From an uncultured Actinomycetes bacterium (GTDB lineage Bacteria; Actinomycetota; Thermoleophilia; Miltoncostaeales; Miltoncostaeaceae): a DNA stretch of 6,021 bases. Below the pieces are notes generated by a model. It was not told where the DNA came from. It saw nothing but the letters and a program-made list of their open reading frames with translations, and did not search any database. Each line of letters opens with the position of its first letter. The first letter of the stretch is position 1. The translations under genes were made by a program, and so were the position numbers. The stretch is taken from positions 1 to 6,021 of the forward strand of contig CALMEC010000428.1 in NCBI GenBank assembly GCA_937862675.1. Direction: 5' to 3'. Shown piece by piece: positions 3,944-6,021 of this stretch.

Positions 3944-6021
3944 ATGAGCAGCACGACATCTGGCGGAGAAGCGCCGCGTACCGACGCCCTGCGGGAGGCC
4001 CTCGCCGATCCACAGACGGCGTGGCCCAACGTGACGCTGCGCGAGCATCAGCTCGAGGCGCTGGATGAACTGGCCACCCACATCGGGATGGGCGCGACCC
4101 GGACGTGGGTCCACGCCCCCACCGGGTCCGGCAAGACGATCACCTTCTGCGCCCTGGCCGCCGCCCTGGGGGTACCCACCCTGGTCCTGGTGCCCCGGCG
4201 CAACCTCGCGGACCAGACGGCCGCCGCGCTCGTCCGCTTCTTCCCCGACGTCCGGCACAACATGGACGGTCCGCTGGCGGCGGGCCGCTCCGGAGTGACC
4301 ATCGCCACCTATCAGGCCTCTTTGCGTCACGCCGCCGATATCGAGTGGGACCGCATCGGCCTGATCATCTGCGACGAGGCGCACACCACCCTCGGCGCAC
4401 AGACGCGGGCACTGCTCGACCGGGCCGAGAACGCGCTGATCGTCGGGTTCACCGCCACCCCGGCCACCACGACCGGTCACGTCGAGCAGGTCCTCGGCCC
4501 GGTGGCCGCGACCCTCGACCGGCTGGAGGCCATCAAGCGCGGCATCCTGGCCCCGCTCCGCAGCCTCCGGGTGGAGCGCGCCGTCGACCTGTCGGACGTG
4601 ACCCGTGTGCGGGGCGACTTCGACCAGGCCAGCCTGGGACGTGCCCTCGACCGCGCCCTCTGGCACCAGGCGTGCGCGGACGTCTGGGTCGAGCACTTCG
4701 CACCGATGGAACTGGCCGGCGTGGCCTACACGGCGACCGTCGCCCAGGCGCATGCGCTCGCGGACGAGATGACGGAGCGAGGGGTCAAGGCCGCCGCCGT
4801 GTCCGGCCAGACGCCGGCAAGGGAGCTCAGCCTCATCCTCAGCCGGTTCGGTCGCGGCGACATCGACGTCCTCTGCAACGCCGACCTGCTGACGGAGGGA
4901 TGGGACGAGACGCGTGCCGCCGTCGTCCTGCACCTCGCCCCCACCACGTCGGAGCGCGTGTTCGTCCAGCGCCTGGGGCGCGTGATGCGCCCTGCGGAGG
5001 GCAAGGAGGCCGTCTCGGTCGAGTTCCTGCCGGCCGGAGACCCCATGGGCGTCCAGACGAGCCACGACCTCTACGGCATGGGCTGGTACCGGCCGCTCGG
5101 CCGGGTCGCCGGGCCGCCGGACGCCGCCGAGTCCGGGAAGCTCGCAGCGGCCGCGAAGTTGCTGGCCGACCAGGACGGCGGCGTCGCCAAACTCGTCAAT
5201 CCCTCCGCATCGCCCGAGAACATCGTGGCAGGACTCGCCGACGGGGGATGGCGGGGCGCCGACCCCGGCATGCTGCCCCGCACCGCCCTTGAGGACTGGG
5301 TCGCGGCCGCCGGGCGCGAGATCACCATCCCGGAGCTGGTCGAGGCGATCACCGGCGGCTTCAGCGAGGACGCCGCGCTCGCGTGGTGGGCGCTCACCGG
5401 CGTGGTCGCACGTCGCGCCTCCGACGGCGCGGACCAGCCCATCTGGCGCGCATGGGCGACCACCGTGCTGGTTCACCCGGACCTCCGCTCCGGGCTTCCT
5501 GTCGATGTGCCCCGAAGCATCCTCGACCGCCTCCGGATGAGTGCACGGGAACGGCTTCGGGCCCTCTGGTGGCATGTCGATCAGGCCGGGAAGTGGGACC
5601 GGATCGCCGCCCTCGACCAGTTCGCCCGCTCCAACGAACGTCGACGGCGCTGGTCGGCGCTGGACGAGGCGTCGTCGTGGGCACCCGCATGGGCATGGGA
5701 CGTCTCGCGCTCCCTGGCGGACCTCCGCCCCGGGCGCAACCAGGAGCTGCACCGGATCGCGGCCTGGGAGGCCCGCCACATCATCGGGCACGGCGGGGGG
5801 CTCGCGCCCCTCCCGATGTGGTTGGGCGCGGCCGGCCGACCGCCCCCCGCCCGTGATCGTCAGTTCCAGGGTCGAGCACGCCGCGGTGCGCGACCTGCTG
5901 CAGGACTTGGAGACCCGCCGCGCGGCGGATGTGCGCTGGGCCCCGGTCGACCGCGACGGCATCGTGAGCTTCGGAACCCTGCCGCCGATCCTAGATGGCG
6001 CCGCCCTCGCGGCTTTCCAGT
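3944..6021 (+). CDS. Superfamily 2 DEAH-type helicase with Trp-rich C-terminal region; apparent frameshift; 3' end off the window
   Basis: The frame from ATG 3944 has no stop before the right edge. The N-terminal part is a complete SF2 ATPase core: LREHQLEAL upstream, Walker A APTGSGKT (58-65, Lys64), LVLVPRRNLADQ (motif Ia), DEAH at 144-147, FTATPA (169-174), then RecA-like domain 2 with motif V near ADLLTEGWDE (313-322) and QRLGRVMRP (342-350, arginine finger). It resembles the SSL2/COG1061 group of DNA or RNA helicases, not DEAD-box RNA helicases. Residues about 351-634 match no domain I recognise and hold 15 Trp between residues 436 and 626. After the C6 run at 5843-5848 the frame loses its G/C third-position bias, while the frame starting PVIVSSRVEH regains it; the real protein probably continues there. 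A GTG at 3830 is in frame, but the extra codons look noncoding. Substrate and biological role are unknown. Confidence 0.9.
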   Translation, partial: MSSTTSGGEAPRTDALREALADPQTAWPNVTLREHQLEALDELATHIGMGATRTWVHAPTGSGKTITFCALAAALGVPTLVLVPRRNLADQTAAALVRFFPDVRHNMDGPLAAGRSGVTIATYQASLRHAADIEWDRIGLIICDEAHTTLGAQTRALLDRAENALIVGFTATPATTTGHVEQVLGPVAATLDRLEAIKRGILAPLRSLRVERAVDLSDVTRVRGDFDQASLGRALDRALWHQACADVWVEHFAPMELAGVAYTATVAQAHALADEMTERGVKAAAVSGQTPARELSLILSRFGRGDIDVLCNADLLTEGWDETRAAVVLHLAPTTSERVFVQRLGRVMRPAEGKEAVSVEFLPAGDPMGVQTSHDLYGMGWYRPLGRVAGPPDAAESGKLAAAAKLLADQDGGVAKLVNPSASPENIVAGLADGGWRGADPGMLPRTALEDWVAAAGREITIPELVEAITGGFSEDAALAWWALTGVVARRASDGADQPIWRAWATTVLVHPDLRSGLPVDVPRSILDRLRMSARERLRALWWHVDQAGKWDRIAALDQFARSNERRRRWSALDEASSWAPAWAWDVSRSLADLRPGRNQELHRIAAWEARHIIGHGGGLAPLPMWLGAAGRPPPARDRQFQGRARRGARPAAGLGDPPRGGCALGPGRPRRHRELRNPAADPRWRRPRGFP
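5843..5848 (+). other. C6 homopolymer at the apparent +1 frameshift in the helicase gene
   Basis: Upstream the coding frame ends LPMWLGAAGRPPP. Downstream, protein-like sequence with G/C third positions continues in the +1 frame (from CCC GTG ATC GTC at 5850) to the window edge, open for 57 codons. Removing one C from the run joins the two as GRPPPPVIVSSRVEH. A sequencing or assembly indel, a true mutation and slippage are all possible. Confidence 0.75.

Noticed and set aside
3803..5962. A 719-residue open frame on the minus strand opposite the helicase
   Set aside because: It is antisense to a gene with complete SF2 helicase motifs, has no recognisable domain, and is Arg/Gly/Pro-rich. Long antisense frames are expected in very GC-rich genes.
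3944..6021. Helicase as part of an anti-phage system
   Set aside because: No nuclease, methylase, phospholipase D or other partner gene is seen in the window, the neighbours are core envelope genes, and base composition does not differ. The 3' side is not visible.

Overview
This is a very GC-rich window whose genes almost always carry G or C at the third codon position. The gene families (a stand-alone LytR_C protein, an SH3-like plus YkuD L,D-transpeptidase, an active-site YbbN/CnoX), the TANNNT-type -10 boxes and probable leaderless starts suggest a high-GC actinobacterium (Actinomycetota). Thermoleophilia or a relative is possible, but that placement is inference. There is no rRNA, tRNA, insertion sequence, integrase or CRISPR array.

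Layout. (1) 1-637, minus strand: a DedA-family membrane protein that runs off the left edge and lacks only its extreme C-terminus. (2) 638-713: a short divergent intergenic region with a good extended -10 box six bases before the next start. (3) 714-1505 and 1540-2199, plus strand, probable operon: a secreted L,D-transpeptidase and a TPM-like protein with a signal peptide and one membrane anchor. (4) 2196-2220: an inverted repeat that overlaps the stop codons of the two convergent genes. (5) 2217-2954 and 2996-3580, minus strand, probable operon transcribed leftward: a membrane-anchored LytR_C protein followed by a YbbN/CnoX-type thioredoxin-TPR protein. (6) 3581-3943: a 363-bp divergent intergenic region. 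Its right part holds a -10 box and a structured leader of about 127 nt. (7) 3944 to the right edge, plus strand: a superfamily 2 DEAH helicase with an uncharacterised Trp-rich C-terminal region and an apparent frameshift at a C6 run (5843-5848).

How the genes fit together. The first five genes form an envelope and proteostasis neighbourhood: lipid/membrane homeostasis (DedA), peptidoglycan 3-3 cross-linking (Ldt), two membrane-anchored extracytoplasmic proteins and a redox chaperone. They look like ordinary core genome. The helicase is a separate unit. No partner gene that would make it a defence system is visible, though its 3' neighbours lie outside the window.

The most interesting material is the helicase leader. 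A TAGGAT box is placed to start transcription at or next to a GTG that opens a 13-codon mini-ORF containing two Cys codons. A run of hairpins follows, including pairing that could cover the helicase Shine-Dalgarno, and then a three-codon ORF overlapping the helicase ATG. This resembles a translation-coupled attenuator, but it is a prediction from one sequence.
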